A DNA stretch of 64,000 nt from Plantibacter sp. ME-Dv--P-122b (GCF_030209375.1 NZ_JARVSC010000003.1:62001-126000), one strand, 5' to 3'; numbered from the stretch's first letter, positions 17,743 through 26,709 are shown. Numbers and translations: made by a program. Notes: generated by a model not told the origin, from the letters alone.

Positions 17743-18825
17743 TCAGGTGATGGGCGGGCTGCCAGGGGTGTCCGGAGACGCCGCGCGCCGGCGGTCGCGT
17801 CCCCAGGACACGACCAGGAGGAGCATCGCGACGGCCGCTCCGAGGAGGGTGTCGAGCACGCGCTCCCCCACGATCGCGAGCACCGGCTGTGTCGACGAGG
17901 ACGTGCTGATGATGAGCACGAGCGGCGTGATGAAGACGAGCGCCAACGCGTAGTGCCGGATGACGACGAGCTCGATCGTGAACTGCAGGGCGGCCAGCAC
18001 GAGTGCGAGGACGTAGCCGTGCGGCTGGAGCGAGGCCACGGCGAGGAAGATCCCGGCGCCGACGACCGTCCCGAGCACGCGGTGCACGCCGCGGGTCGCG
18101 CTCAGGGTGCGCGAGTGCCCGACGCTGAGGATCGCGACGGCGGACCCCGCGATCCAGTACCCGTGACCGAGGCCGAGGACCGCTCCGAGGACCGCACTGA
18201 TCGCCAGCGCGACCGTCAGGCGCGTCGCGATCCGGCGGTCGGTCGCGCTCAGCCGGTACTCCGGGAACAGCACGCGCATCGGCGTCGGCCTCCCCGCGCC
18301 GCGGCGGACGGCCGGCACGAGCAACGGCACGACGACCACCAGGAAGGCGAAGGCGGAACCGGCCGCCACGAGCAGGATCACCAGTCCGCCGTCGAGACCA
18401 GCGCCGCCGATCGGGACGGGCGCGGTCAGGTGGCCGGCGATGCCGAACACGAGGATGAAGAACAGCGCGCCCGGCGGGCCGAGGACGATGCCCTGCACCA
18501 GCCAGATCACCACCGTCCCGACGACGATGAGACCGATCGCGGTCAGCGGCCGCGAACCCGACATCGCGACGCCCAGCGCCGCGGCCGTGACGAGTCCGGC
18601 TCCGATGAGCGGCAGCACCCGCAGACGGTCCCGACGGCTGAGCGGCGCGCAGTAGAGCGCGGTGAACGCCCCGAGGCCGGTGAGCAGGCCGAGCGGCGTG
18701 AGTCCGAAGAACGTCGCGACCGCGACCGGCACGGCCATCGCTATCGCGGCTGTGAGGGCGGCCGGCCAGCGCTTGGGCGACGGCGCGAAGCTGATCAGCG
18801 AGGTCTTCAGACCGCGTTCAGCCAT
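17743..18825 (-). CDS. FUSC family integral membrane protein (putative exporter)
   Basis: A 360-residue inner-membrane protein with about ten hydrophobic segments in two groups split by an Arg-rich loop near residue 200. This is the fusaric acid resistance-like (FUSC) topology of aromatic-acid or drug exporters, but without the large cytoplasmic domain. The ATG at 18825 is preferred for its GGAGGA; two upstream start codons (to 18855) are possible. It is divergent from an acyltransferase gene, with a TAGCGT -10-like box about 25 nt upstream. The substrate is unknown. Confidence 0.72.
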   Translation of the reverse strand: MAERGLKTSLISFAPSPKRWPAALTAAIAMAVPVAVATFFGLTPLGLLTGLGAFTALYCAPLSRRDRLRVLPLIGAGLVTAAALGVAMSGSRPLTAIGLIVVGTVVIWLVQGIVLGPPGALFFILVFGIAGHLTAPVPIGGAGLDGGLVILLVAAGSAFAFLVVVVPLLVPAVRRGAGRPTPMRVLFPEYRLSATDRRIATRLTVALAISAVLGAVLGLGHGYWIAGSAVAILSVGHSRTLSATRGVHRVLGTVVGAGIFLAVASLQPHGYVLALVLAALQFTIELVVIRHYALALVFITPLVLIISTSSSTQPVLAIVGERVLDTLLGAAVAMLLLVVSWGRDRRRAASPDTPGSPPIT

Positions 18826-18942
18826 CCGGTCCTCCGCTCTCATGCAACCATCCAACGCTACGCCATCCTGAGCCCGGCGCCCGGGCCCCGTCGTCGCACG
18901 GGCCGCCCCGGGCTACGCTGGTGCGGACCCCAGGAGGTGACG

Positions 18943-20055
18943 TTGACGCATCCCGCGCCGGCAGCCGCTCGCCCGAAGCAGCGCGTCCCGTTCTGGGACA
19001 ACGCCCGTTTCGCGTGCATCACGCTCGTGGTCATGGGCCACGCGATCCAGCGCCTGACCTCCGAGTCCGACCCCGCGCTCGTCGTGTACCTGTTCCTCTA
19101 CGCCTTCCACATGCCGGCGTTCGCGATCATCAGCGGGTACTTCTCGAAGTCGGCCCCTCCCGGACGTCGACAGATGCGTCGGGTGATCACGGACATCCTC
19201 CTGCCCTACCTGATCATGGAGGGGATCTGGTCCCTCGTGCAGTTCCTCGTCGAGGGCAAACGCGCGTTCAACCCGACCCAACCGTCGTGGACCCTCTGGT
19301 TCCTCCTCGCGCTCGGCATCTTCCGCCTCGTCCTGCCCTATCTCGCACTCCTGCGCTGGCCACTGCTCTGGAGCGTGGTGATCTCGATCGGCGTCGGCTA
19401 CCTCGACAACGTCGACAGCACGTTCTCGCTCTCACGCGCGCTCGGGATCCTGCCGTTCTTCGTGCTCGGGTGGCAGATCAACCGGTGGCGGCTCGTCGAC
19501 CGCTGGCGTCTCGTCCGAACGAGGGCCTGGTGGATCCGGATCGCTGCCGCCGCCGTCCTCATCGTGTGGGCGGTCGTCCTCGTCGTCGGGATCGACCTGT
19601 GGCGGCGCATCGACCTGCGCTACTGGTTCTTCTACGACCGGGGGTACACCGCGCTCGGCAACGAGGACGGGACGGGCGGCCTGGTGCGACTCGCGGCGAT
19701 CCTGCTGGCCGTCGTCCTCACCGCGGCGTTCTTCGCGCTCGTCCCCCGCGGCCAGTCGTGGATCACCCGGTACGGACAGTCGACGATGTACGTCTACCTG
19801 CTGCACTCCTTCGTGCTCTACCCCCTGCGTGAGTCGGGCGTCCTCACCGACACGGGCAGCCCCGAGCTCGTCCTCGTCGGCCTCCTGGTGCTGTCGGTCC
19901 TGATCGTCGTCGTACTCTCCAGCGGACCCGTGCGCCGCATCACGAGACCGCTCATCGAACCCCGCGCGGCGTTCATCTTCAGTCGCAAGCGGGCCTTCGA
20001 CCCGGAGCCCCCTCGGAGCGACCCGACCGGGTCGCGCCGCGACGTCACGAGGTGA
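18943..20055 (+). CDS. Acyltransferase 3 family membrane protein
   Basis: A 370-residue polytopic protein of the acyltransferase 3/OafA type, close to fucose 4-O-acetylase-like proteins. It opens with FWDNARFACITLVVMGHAIQ (conserved Asn-Arg and His) and FHMPAFAIISGYFSK, followed by eight or more hydrophobic spans and VYLLHSF near the end. Such enzymes O-acetylate surface glycans. TTG at 18943 is the chosen start because GGAGG ends 5 nt before it, and the in-frame GTG would lie inside that ribosome site. The 3' end overlaps the convergent MDR gene by 11 nt. Confidence 0.8.
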   Translation: MTHPAPAAARPKQRVPFWDNARFACITLVVMGHAIQRLTSESDPALVVYLFLYAFHMPAFAIISGYFSKSAPPGRRQMRRVITDILLPYLIMEGIWSLVQFLVEGKRAFNPTQPSWTLWFLLALGIFRLVLPYLALLRWPLLWSVVISIGVGYLDNVDSTFSLSRALGILPFFVLGWQINRWRLVDRWRLVRTRAWWIRIAAAAVLIVWAVVLVVGIDLWRRIDLRYWFFYDRGYTALGNEDGTGGLVRLAAILLAVVLTAAFFALVPRGQSWITRYGQSTMYVYLLHSFVLYPLRESGVLTDTGSPELVLVGLLVLSVLIVVVLSSGPVRRITRPLIEPRAAFIFSRKRAFDPEPPRSDPTGSRRDVTR

Positions 20056-20965
20056 CGAGGACGACCTTCCCGCGGACGTGACCGTCGATGAGGTGGCGGT
20101 AGGCGTCGACGACCCGCTCGATGGGCCACACGCTGTCGATGGGGAGGACGATCTCACCCCGCGCGATCGACTCGCCGAGCGCTGCCAGCTCGTCGAGCGT
20201 CGCGTCCTGTCCGCCGACGCCGCGGAACCCGTGCTCGGCTGCAAACGGACGGTCCGCGATCGTGTTGACCCGCTCCGGCGCGACGCCGAGGTCGCGCGCC
20301 AGCTCGAGGGTGGGCCGGCCGTGGGTGTCGATGACGGCGGTGATCCCGCCAGGGGCCGCCTCGAGGACACGCTCGCGCAGCCCGTCGCCGTACTGGACGG
20401 GGATGATGCCGAGACCGCGGAGGAACTCCTGATTGGCCTCGCCGGCGGTGCCGAGCACGACCGCGCCCGTCCGCCTGGCGAGCTGCGCCGCGAGCACGCC
20501 GACCCCGCCGGCCGCAGCACTCACGAGCACCGTGTCCGGCTGCTGGACGCCGACGGCGGCGACCGATGCGATCGCCGCGCGTCCCGCGATGTCGAGGGCG
20601 CCGGCCTGCTCGATGGTGAGCCCGTCCGGCACGTGATGGAGGATGCCGGCCGGAGCGATGAGGAAGTCCGCCTGCGCGTGGAACCGGTGTCCGCCGTACA
20701 CGTGGTCGCCCGTCGCGAATCCCTGGACACCGCTCCCCACGCCGTCCACCACCCCGGCGAAGTCGTTGCCGTTCCCGCTCGGGACGTCTCGGCCGAAGGA
20801 GGCGAGCGCTTCGGGTGATGCCGCGAGCTTGTGGTCGACGGGGTTGAGGCCTGCGACCAGGACACGGACGCGGACCTCGTCGTGGCCGGGCACCGGGATG
20901 TCACCCTCCACGAGGTGGAACACCTCAGGACCGCCGAACCGATCGAACCGCACGAACCTCGCCAT
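20045..20965 (-). CDS. MDR family NADP-dependent oxidoreductase (quinone reductase-like)
   Basis: A 306-residue medium-chain dehydrogenase/reductase. The N-terminal GroES-like domain includes VAGLNPVDHKL and GNDFAGVVDGVG, and the Rossmann domain has the AAAGGVGVLAAQLA nucleotide motif. The cysteine/histidine zinc ligands of alcohol dehydrogenases are absent, so it belongs with zinc-free quinone reductases. GGAGGAGG precedes the ATG. Convergent with the acyltransferase. The substrate is unknown. Confidence 0.85.
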   Translation of the reverse strand: MARFVRFDRFGGPEVFHLVEGDIPVPGHDEVRVRVLVAGLNPVDHKLAASPEALASFGRDVPSGNGNDFAGVVDGVGSGVQGFATGDHVYGGHRFHAQADFLIAPAGILHHVPDGLTIEQAGALDIAGRAAIASVAAVGVQQPDTVLVSAAAGGVGVLAAQLARRTGAVVLGTAGEANQEFLRGLGIIPVQYGDGLRERVLEAAPGGITAVIDTHGRPTLELARDLGVAPERVNTIADRPFAAEHGFRGVGGQDATLDELAALGESIARGEIVLPIDSVWPIERVVDAYRHLIDGHVRGKVVLVTS

Positions 20966-21081
20966 GATGCCTCCTCCGCCGGCTTCCGCCGACCTCCATG
21001 CTCACACGCTTCCCGGGCGAGGACCACCCTGGCCCCAGGGGACGTCACGCGCCGTTCACCCGGTCGAGCGAGAATCGCGGC

Positions 21082-21879
21082 ATGGCATGGGTCGATGAGC
21101 TGCAGACGGCGATCACGGCGTGGTTGCTCGAGATCGCCGCGTCGGGCTGGGTGTTCCCGGCGCTGTACCTGCTGACGGTCGCCGACGCCTTCCTGGTCGT
21201 CCTGCCGAGCGAGACCGCGGTGACGGCGCTCGGAGCGATCTCGGCGTCGAGCGGCTCGCCGGACCTCGCCCTCCTCATCGGCGTGGCCTGGGCGGGCGCC
21301 GTGACCGGCGACGTGTCCTGCTACCTCCTCGGAAGACGGATCGGGACCACACGGTTCGCCTGGATGCGGCGCCCGCGGATCGCGGGCGCGATCGGACGTG
21401 CGGGCGTCGCGCTCGAGCGCCGCGCCGCTGCAGCCATCCTCACCGCGCGCTACATCCCGTTCGCGCGCATCGCGGTCAACCTCGTCGCCGGGGCGAGTGG
21501 CCTCCGCCCCCGTCGGTACCTGCCGATCACCGTCCTCGCAGGGCTCGCCTGGGCACTGTGGAACGTGGGCGTCGGAGCCGTCGTCGGCCGGTTCCTCCCG
21601 GATCAGCCGGTACTCGCGACCGCCGTCTCGATCGTCATCGCCGTCGGCCTGGGCGTGACCGTCGACCGGCTCAGCGCAGCCCTGACCGCACGACGGCGAC
21701 GGCGACGGACACAGACACGGGCGTCACTCGACGAGCTCGCCCCGCGCCTTCTTGCCGACGATGGAGTGCCGGCGGCTGTAGGCGAAGTAGATGATGAAGC
21801 CGAGCGCCAGCCAGACGAGGAACCGCACCCAGGTGAGCGTCGTCAGGTTGAGCATGAGCCAGACGCAGAGCACCGCTGA
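21082..21879 (+). CDS. DedA family membrane protein
   Basis: A DedA/VTT-type inner-membrane protein with about five hydrophobic spans. It carries the family signature regions SYLLGRRIG-like (CYLLGRRIGTT) and ARYIPFARIAVNLVAGAS, containing the conserved R..P..R. DedA proteins act in lipid scrambling/flippase functions. Residues from about 215 on are hydrophilic and charged, and are encoded antisense to the 3' end of the permease gene (156-bp overlap). The tail therefore looks non-homologous and recently acquired. Start at 21082: GAGAAT lies 6 nt upstream, a weak leaderless -10. Confidence 0.78.
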   Translation: MAWVDELQTAITAWLLEIAASGWVFPALYLLTVADAFLVVLPSETAVTALGAISASSGSPDLALLIGVAWAGAVTGDVSCYLLGRRIGTTRFAWMRRPRIAGAIGRAGVALERRAAAAILTARYIPFARIAVNLVAGASGLRPRRYLPITVLAGLAWALWNVGVGAVVGRFLPDQPVLATAVSIVIAVGLGVTVDRLSAALTARRRRRRTQTRASLDELAPRLLADDGVPAAVGEVDDEAERQPDEEPHPGERRQVEHEPDAEHR

Positions 21880-23211
21880 GAGGATCGGGAGGAACGGCGA
21901 CCACGGGACGCGGAACGCCCGCGGCAGCTTCGGGTACTTCTTCCGCAGCACGATCACCGCGATGCTGACGAGCACGAACGCGGAGAGCGTCCCGATGTTG
22001 ATCATCTCCTCGAGGATGCCCACGTCGGTCAGGCCGGCGATCAGCGCGACGAGCGCGCCGACGATGAGCTGCACCCGCACGGGTGTCTTGCGCTTCTCGG
22101 AGGTGACGCTGAGCGAGCGCGGGAGCAGGCCGTCGCGGCTCATGGCGAAGACCACACGGGCGAGGCCGAGCAGGAGCACCATGATGACGGTCGTCAGGCC
22201 GGCGAGGATGCCGATCGAGATCACCTGCGCCGCCCAGTCCGCGCCCACCGCGATGAACGCCGTCGCGAGCGAGGGGTCCTCAGCCTCGGCGAGCGTCGTG
22301 TACGGCACCATGCCGGTGAGGACGAGGCTCACGCCGACGTAGAGGACGGTCACGATGGCGAGGCCGCCGAAGATGCCGCGTGGCAGGTTGCGCTGCGGGT
22401 TCTTGACCTCTTCCGCGCTCGTGGCGACGACGTCGAACCCGATGAAGGCGAAGAAGACGAGTGAGGCACCGGCGAGCAGACCGAAGACGCCGTACTGCGC
22501 GGGCGCGGCCCCCGTCATGAAGGAGAACAGCGACTGCGACCAGGCGTCGGACGCCCCGCCCTTGGTCGGGACCTCGTCGGGGATGAACGGCGTGTAGTTC
22601 GCCGCCTTGACGAAGAAGGCACCGACGACGACGACGAAGATGACGATCGCGACCTTGATGATCGTGAAGACACTGGCGACACGCGAGGACAGCTTCGTCC
22701 CGAGGACGAGCAGCGTGGTGAAGATCGCGACGATGACGAACGCACCCCAGCTGACCTTGAGCCCGAAGACGTCGAGCTCGCTCGGCACGTCCCAGCCCCA
22801 GAGCATGAAGACGTTGCTGAGGTAGATGCCCCAGTACTTGGCGATGACGGCGGCCGCCGTGAGCATCTCCAGGATGAGGTCCCACCCGATGATCCACGCG
22901 AGGAGCTCACCGAGGGTGGCGTAGGTGAAGGTGTAGGCGGAGCCGGCGACGGGCACCGTGGAGGCGAACTCCGCGTAGCACATGATGGCGAGGGCACAGG
23001 TGACGGCCGCGAGGATGAACGCGAGCGACACGGACGGGCCCGCGTAGTTGCCCGCGGCCTTGGCTCCGACGGAGAAGATGCCGGCGCCGACCGCGACCGC
23101 GACACCCATGATCATGAGGTCCCAGGTGCCGAGGGTCCGCTTCAGACTGCGCCCCTCGATGCCGGAATCCGCGAGAGAGTCCTCGATGCTCTTCGTCCGC
23201 CAGATGCTCAT
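21724..23211 (-). CDS. APC family amino acid permease (cationic amino acid transporter-like)
   Basis: A 495-residue transporter with about 12-13 transmembrane segments. It begins with the cytoplasmic stretch RSLKRTLGTWDLMIMGVAVAVGAGIF, where GVAVAVGAGIF is the unwound TM1 substrate site; FIGFDVVATSAEEV and NPQRNLPRGI are further hallmarks of the YfnA/CAT group. It imports amino acids by proton symport. AAGGAG precedes the ATG at 23211. The 3' end lies opposite the DedA C-terminal codons. Which amino acid is carried cannot be told. Confidence 0.88.
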   Translation of the reverse strand: MSIWRTKSIEDSLADSGIEGRSLKRTLGTWDLMIMGVAVAVGAGIFSVGAKAAGNYAGPSVSLAFILAAVTCALAIMCYAEFASTVPVAGSAYTFTYATLGELLAWIIGWDLILEMLTAAAVIAKYWGIYLSNVFMLWGWDVPSELDVFGLKVSWGAFVIVAIFTTLLVLGTKLSSRVASVFTIIKVAIVIFVVVVGAFFVKAANYTPFIPDEVPTKGGASDAWSQSLFSFMTGAAPAQYGVFGLLAGASLVFFAFIGFDVVATSAEEVKNPQRNLPRGIFGGLAIVTVLYVGVSLVLTGMVPYTTLAEAEDPSLATAFIAVGADWAAQVISIGILAGLTTVIMVLLLGLARVVFAMSRDGLLPRSLSVTSEKRKTPVRVQLIVGALVALIAGLTDVGILEEMINIGTLSAFVLVSIAVIVLRKKYPKLPRAFRVPWSPFLPILSAVLCVWLMLNLTTLTWVRFLVWLALGFIIYFAYSRRHSIVGKKARGELVE

Positions 23212-23342
23212 GGTGCTCCTTGCCGTGGTGCGGTCCTTCGTGGCCTCGCGCGAAGCCGACTCTCGACCTTGCCAGATACGTGGGCCCTGGTCGAGTCGTC
23301 GACAGGATTTCCTCCAGCTGTCCGGTTCCTGGCGCAACACGA

Positions 23343-23374
23343 ACGGGCCGCCATCCCGGAGGATGACGGCCCGT
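23343..23374 (-). terminator. Terminator downstream of rpsO
   Basis: A 14-bp stem with one mismatch (23343-23356 against 23361-23374) and a CGGA tetraloop, about 90 nt after the rpsO stop. It would also insulate the permease promoter. Confidence 0.75.
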
Positions 23375-23397
23375 CACGAAGAAGCTCGCGGTGTCAG

Positions 23398-23421
23398 CGC
23401 CCTTCGACAGGCTCAGGGACC
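23398..23421. repeat. Single arm of a CCTTCGACA-GCTCAGGGACC intergenic element
   Basis: The 24-nt sequence matches, with one base change, one arm of the 50-bp palindrome at 51305-51354. It lies in the gap after rpsO. A dispersed intergenic repeat is likely. Confidence 0.7.
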
Positions 23422-23459
23422 GTGGGTCTCGTGGGCTGGCGGAGGGTTCAGAGTGCTGC

Positions 23460-23729
23460 CTAGCGGCGGAGTCCGAGGCGCTCGATCAGCGAGCGGTAAC
23501 GCTCGATGTCGACGGCCTGGAGGTAGCCGAGGAGGCGGCGACGCTGTCCGACCAGGAGCAGCAGGCCACGACGCGAGTGGTGGTCGTGCTTGTGCTCCTT
23601 GAGGTGCTCGGTGAGGTCCTTGATGCGGCGGGTCATGACCGCCACCTGGACCTCGGGGGATCCGGTGTCACCTGGGTGGGTTGCGTACTCTTCGATGATC
23701 GCCTTCTTACGGTCTCCTTCAAGCGCCAT
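23460..23729 (-). CDS. rpsO: 30S ribosomal protein S15
   Basis: An 89-residue S15, the universal length. [11 protein letters not shown] and [20 protein letters not shown] are diagnostic, and the C-terminus is [11 protein letters not shown]. It binds 16S rRNA helices 20-22 and nucleates the platform. GAGGGGA precedes the ATG. A weak TAGAAT -10-like box lies at 23820-23825, giving a leader of roughly 85 nt in which S15 autoregulation could act, though no known S15-binding fold was recognised. Normally directly upstream of pnp; here it is not. Confidence 0.97.
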   Translation of the reverse strand: MALEGDRKKAIIEEYATHPGDTGSPEVQVAVMTRRIKDLTEHLKEHKHDHHSRRGLLLLVGQRRRLLGYLQAVDIERYRSLIERLGLRR

Positions 23730-23831
23730 AGTGGTGATCCCCTCTCTGTTCGTTGCGCGGTGCCCGTCGCCTGATGCGTGGGCTCTCTTGATCCGCGGCC
23801 GTTCGACGGCAACCTTGTGATTCTAGCAGGT

Positions 23832-24620
23832 TCAGAGCGTGGGAGGTTCGCGGTGCGTCGAGCGCCGCTTCGCGTTCGCCCGCTCCTCCGCCTCGGTGGC
23901 TGCGACCCGGCGCCGACGACGCAGCACGAGGATGAGGGCGAGCGCGATGAGGTCCAGGACCAGGAAGGCGAGGAGCAGCCAGACCCAGAGCGGCGGCCCG
24001 GCACCGGCACTCGGCGCGGGCTCGGCCGCGGCCTCCGCCGCCTCCGCGGTCGTCGTGGAGTCGTAGACGAGCCGGACCGGGTCGCCGAGCGTCGCCCCGC
24101 CGTCGTCGTTCGTCGACACGAGGGCGAGGGTGATGTCGTACTCCCCCGCCTCCGCACCGCGCAGCCACTGGGTCATGTTGATCCTGGTGGACCATCCGCC
24201 GTCGCTCCCGACCTCGATCGACTGCCCGTCGAAGCGGAACTCGGTCGCACCGGTCCCGCCGGTGGACTGCAGGTCGCAGGACGCGTCGTCGGCCGTCGAG
24301 CTGCTGAAGCAGGCCTTCGCCGAGTCGTACAGGTCGATCGAGCGCCAGTAGGACAGCACGACGTCGGCACCCGGGTCGGCGGTGCCGGTGACGTCGAATC
24401 CGCTCACCTGCTCACCGTCCAGGGTGTAATCGACGCGGTAGACGGTGTCGCCGTCGGTCGGGCTCTCGATCGTGCCGGCGCCGGCGGCCGACGCGGGAGC
24501 GGATGCGGCGAGCGGCAGGACGACGGATCCGGCACCGAGCGACACCGCCACCACGGCGAGCGCCGCGGCACGGGAGGCACGCTGCAGCAGCGAACCGAGT
24601 CGACGCGCTCCGGGGATCAC
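23832..24620 (-). CDS. Exported, membrane-anchored protein of unknown function
   Basis: Not recognised as a known family. From a GTG at 24620 (GGAGGGAG 11 nt upstream; a TTG at 24677 would give a longer form) the product has a classical signal peptide ending APASAAG near residue 50. An extracellular beta-rich region of about 150 residues follows, with CFSSS and SCDLQS cysteines that could pair. Next come an Ala/Glu/Pro-rich stretch, a C-terminal hydrophobic span (PPLWVWLLLAFLVLDLIALA) and an Arg-rich cytoplasmic tail. The topology suits a cell-envelope adhesion or sensing protein. Upstream of rpsO on the same strand. Confidence 0.62.
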   Translation of the reverse strand: MIPGARRLGSLLQRASRAAALAVVAVSLGAGSVVLPLAASAPASAAGAGTIESPTDGDTVYRVDYTLDGEQVSGFDVTGTADPGADVVLSYWRSIDLYDSAKACFSSSTADDASCDLQSTGGTGATEFRFDGQSIEVGSDGGWSTRINMTQWLRGAEAGEYDITLALVSTNDDGGATLGDPVRLVYDSTTTAEAAEAAAEPAPSAGAGPPLWVWLLLAFLVLDLIALALILVLRRRRRVAATEAEERANAKRRSTHREPPTL

Positions 24621-24700
24621 CTGGCCACCACTCCCTCCGGCGACGCCGGACGGCGACGCACGCCACCAGTATCCCAAAGACCGGGGCGCCGAGCCTGGGA

Positions 24701-24745
24701 ACGACGGGGGGCGGGGACCGCACCCGGCGATCCCCGCCCCGTCGT
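24701..24745 (-). terminator. Terminator of the flavin reductase operon
   Basis: An inverted repeat of two blocks (ACGACGGG/CCCGTCGT and GCGGGGA/TCCCCGC) with a 13-nt loop and a 2-nt bulge, 23 nt after the stop codon at 24769. Confidence 0.65.
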
Positions 24746-24768
24746 GGCGGTCGGACGGAGCCGTCCGA

Positions 24769-25398
24769 TCAGGCCCCGAGACCGCCGAGCAGCTCGGAGA
24801 ACGGGCGATCGAGTGCGAACGGGTCGTCCAGGCGCCCGGAACGGTCCGAGGCCGCCACGAGTGCGCTCAACTTACCGGCAGCGCGGTCGATCCGCGCCGG
24901 CAGGGCACTGACCTGCGCGTCGCCCGACCCCCAGTCCTCGGAGGCCGCGAACACGGCGGTCGGCACGGTCACCGCCCGCAGGTAGGCGAACAATGGACGC
25001 ACGGCGTATTCGAGGGCGAGCGAATGCCTGGCCGACCCACCCGTCGCCCCGAGGACGACGGGCACCCCGGTCAACGCCGTCGGCTCCACCACGTCGAAGA
25101 ACGACTTGAACAGGCCGGAGTAGCTGGAGGAGAAGATCGGCGTCACCGCGATCACGCCGTCGGCTGCGGTCATCGCCTCGATCGCCTCGGACAACCGTGG
25201 ACTGGGGAACCCGGTCAGCAGGTTGTTCGTGATGTCCTGCGCGAGGTCGCGCAGCTCGATCGACGTCGTCCGGACCTCGTACCCGTCCTGCTCGAGGCGT
25301 GCCACGGCGGCGTCGCGGAGGCGGTCGGCGAGGAGGCGCGTCGACGACGGCTGGCTGAGGCCGGCCGACACGACGGCGAGTGTGCGCTTCGCGGTCAT
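24769..25398 (-). CDS. NADPH-dependent FMN reductase (CE1759-type)
   Basis: A 209-residue flavodoxin-like reductase with the LAVVSAGLSQPSSTR phosphate loop, VTPIFSSSYSGLFKSFFD (the flavin-binding region of NAD(P)H:FMN reductases) and VVLGATGGSARHSLA. Its ATG overlaps the stop of the luciferase-like monooxygenase by 4 nt. It most likely supplies reduced FMN to that partner as a two-component monooxygenase. The pair recurs together in actinobacteria; the substrate is uncharacterised. Confidence 0.85.
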   Translation of the reverse strand: MTAKRTLAVVSAGLSQPSSTRLLADRLRDAAVARLEQDGYEVRTTSIELRDLAQDITNNLLTGFPSPRLSEAIEAMTAADGVIAVTPIFSSSYSGLFKSFFDVVEPTALTGVPVVLGATGGSARHSLALEYAVRPLFAYLRAVTVPTAVFAASEDWGSGDAQVSALPARIDRAAGKLSALVAASDRSGRLDDPFALDRPFSELLGGLGA

Positions 25399-26558
25399 CG
25401 GGTCGCCCCGACCGCCGCCGCGCCGAACGCCGAACCGGATGCGACGCGGCTCGTCTCGACCGCACCGGAGCGCGAGGCGAGTTCCGCCTCAGCGGCCGCG
25501 ACCATCGACGCGTGCGTCGGCGCCTCCGGCACGTCGGCCGGACGGTCCTTCGCGAACTCCTTGCGCAGCACCGGCACGACCTCGCCGCCGAGGATCTCGA
25601 GCTGGTCGAGCACCGTTGCGAGCGGGAGCCCGGCGTGATCCATGAGGAACAGCTGACGCTGGTAGTCGCCGAAGGTCTCGCGCATGCCGGCGTACCGGTC
25701 GATGACCTGCTGCGGGCTGCCGACGGTGAGCGGCGTCTGCTCGGTGAAGTCCTCGAGCGTCGGCCCGTGGCCGTAGACCGGAGCATTGTCGAAGTACGGC
25801 CGGAACTGGGCGACGGCGTCCTGCGAGTTCTTCGCCATGAACGCCTGACCGCCGAGTCCGACGATCGCCTGCGCGGCCGTGCCGTGCCCGTAGTGCTCGA
25901 ACCGCTGACGGTACAGCTGGATGAGGCGCATGTAGTGCTCCTTCGGCCAGAAGATGTTGTTCGCGAAGAAGCCGTCGCCGTAGTAGGCCGCCTGCTCGGC
26001 GATCTCGGGGCTCCGGATGGAGCCGTGCCACACGAAGGGCGGCACGCCGTCGAGCGGTCGCGGCGTGGACTGGAAGCCCTGCAGCGGGGTGCGGAACTGG
26101 CCCTGCCAGTCGACGTAGTCCTCTCGCCAGAGGCGGTGGAGCAACGCGTAGTTCTCGATGGCGAGGTTGATGCCCTCGCGGATGTCCTTGCCGAACCAGG
26201 GGTAGACGGGCCCCGTGTTGCCACGGCCCATGATGAGGTCGACCCGGCCGCCGGCCAGGTGCTGCAGCATGGCGTAGTCCTCGGCGATCTTCACCGGGTC
26301 GTTCGTGGTGATGAGCGTCGTGCTCGTCGAGAGGATGAGGTCCGTGGTCTTCGCCGCGATGTAGCCGAGCATGGTCGTGGGACTCGACGGTACGAAGGGC
26401 GGGTTGTGGTGCTCGCCGGTCGCGAAGACGTCGAGGCCGACCTCCTCCGCCTTCACGGCGATCGCGACCATCGCCTCGATGCGCTCGTGCTCGGTGGGCG
26501 TGACCCCGGTGGTCGGGTCGGTGGTGACATCCCCCACCGTGAAGATTCCGAATTGCAT
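25395..26558 (-). CDS. LLM class flavin-dependent oxidoreductase (CE1758-type)
   Basis: A 387-residue bacterial luciferase-like TIM-barrel monooxygenase. It contains the EVGLDVFATGEHHNPPF strand (E..HH near the flavin), STSTTLITTNDPV and GGRVDLIMGRGN. It uses reduced FMN and oxygen and depends on the reductase encoded immediately downstream with a 4-nt overlap. The start is supported by GGGAG about 6 nt upstream. Around 20 C-terminal residues are Ser/Ala-rich. Confidence 0.87.
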   Translation of the reverse strand: MQFGIFTVGDVTTDPTTGVTPTEHERIEAMVAIAVKAEEVGLDVFATGEHHNPPFVPSSPTTMLGYIAAKTTDLILSTSTTLITTNDPVKIAEDYAMLQHLAGGRVDLIMGRGNTGPVYPWFGKDIREGINLAIENYALLHRLWREDYVDWQGQFRTPLQGFQSTPRPLDGVPPFVWHGSIRSPEIAEQAAYYGDGFFANNIFWPKEHYMRLIQLYRQRFEHYGHGTAAQAIVGLGGQAFMAKNSQDAVAQFRPYFDNAPVYGHGPTLEDFTEQTPLTVGSPQQVIDRYAGMRETFGDYQRQLFLMDHAGLPLATVLDQLEILGGEVVPVLRKEFAKDRPADVPEAPTHASMVAAAEAELASRSGAVETSRVASGSAFGAAAVGATR

Positions 26559-26709
26559 CGTGCGCTCCCACTCGTTCTTTCATGCGTTTGCATGGATATT
26601 CAGGACAACGGCGTTCACACCCGCGCTATTCCCGCCCCGTTCGGCACCCTGTCCACAGCGCGCCGAGCGAGCCGTACGCCGTGTCGGCGGGCTATGGCAG
26701 GATCACCGC

